Assembly: GCA_002397275.1 (NCBI GenBank) | Contig: DHAA01000020.1 | Coordinates: 1-5,102 of the forward strand | From: Thermacetogenium sp. UBA4966 | Lineage (GTDB): Bacteria; Bacillota; DSM-12270; Thermacetogeniales; Thermacetogeniaceae | DNA length: 5,102 nt | Direction of reading: 5' to 3' | Program-made: the position numbers and the translations under genes | Shown here: in pieces, positions 5,054-5,102 of the stretch | Position numbering within the stretch: position 1 is the stretch's first letter | How the letters are laid out: each line of letters starts with the position of its first letter | Notes under the pieces: generated by a model | Databases searched by the model: none | Seen by the model: the letters and a program-made list of their open reading frames with translations, nothing else | What the model was told of the DNA's origin: nothing

Positions 5054-5102
5054 CCGTTTCACTATTCCGGCCTCCGACCTCCGGCTTCTAATTTCCGACC
5101 TC
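5054..5102. repeat. Degenerate heptanucleotide tandem repeat
   Basis: Seven consecutive 7-base units in exact register fill this stretch, each ending in TTC or CTC on the plus strand. CGACCTC occurs identically at 5075-5081 and 5096-5102. CGGCCTC (5068-5074) and CGGCTTC (5082-5088) differ from it by one or two pyrimidine or purine transitions. The units at 5054-5060, 5061-5067 and 5089-5095 are more diverged. The array reaches the window edge and probably continues. It lies in the spacer upstream of comEB, beginning 13 bases before its start codon. Confidence 0.65.

Noticed and set aside
4732..5091. A 119-codon plus-strand frame opposite comEB
   Set aside because: It runs antisense through the conserved zinc-binding motifs of the deaminase and into the heptad repeat, with no features of its own.

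Overview
The window is an ordinary and well-preserved piece of a bacterial chromosome, most likely from a Gram-positive anaerobe of the Clostridia (Peptococcaceae / Desulfotomaculum-Pelotomaculum type). The reasons are the gene order comEB - (MazG-like) - wecB/mnaA - atpZ - atpI - atpBEFHA, strong GGAGG-type ribosome binding sites, frequent GTG/TTG starts and a roughly balanced base composition. The assignment rests on gene order and protein character, not on a database search. Every recognisable gene lies on the minus strand, so transcription runs from position 5102 towards position 1.

In transcription order, 5102-5041 is non-coding and carries a degenerate heptanucleotide tandem repeat that runs off the window edge. 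Next comes a block of three closely packed genes. These are a ComEB-type dCMP deaminase, a small MazG-like all-alpha nucleotide pyrophosphohydrolase overlapping it by 20 bases, and a non-hydrolysing UDP-GlcNAc 2-epimerase 7 bases further on. A 129-base, partly AT-rich gap (3076-2948) with two inverted repeats separates this block from the F-type ATP synthase operon.

The ATP synthase genes follow in the classical order. atpZ and atpI encode accessory membrane proteins, atpB subunit a, atpE subunit c, atpF subunit b and atpH subunit delta; atpA (alpha) is cut by the window edge after 23 codons. Together they encode the whole membrane sector, the peripheral stalk and the beginning of the F1 head; the rest (normally atpG, atpD, atpC) should lie beyond position 1.

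Most genes in the operon are separated by short gaps or overlap. The exception is a 195-base gap between atpE and atpF that holds a strong imperfect hairpin, a candidate for setting differential expression of the multi-copy c subunit. The c subunit keeps several residues of the known Na+ binding site, so coupling-ion specificity is worth checking.

I found no mobile element, CRISPR array, RNA gene, riboswitch or convincing novel system. The most useful leads are regulatory (hairpin, start codons, heptad repeat) and biochemical (ion specificity, and the dCMP deaminase/MazG-like pair).
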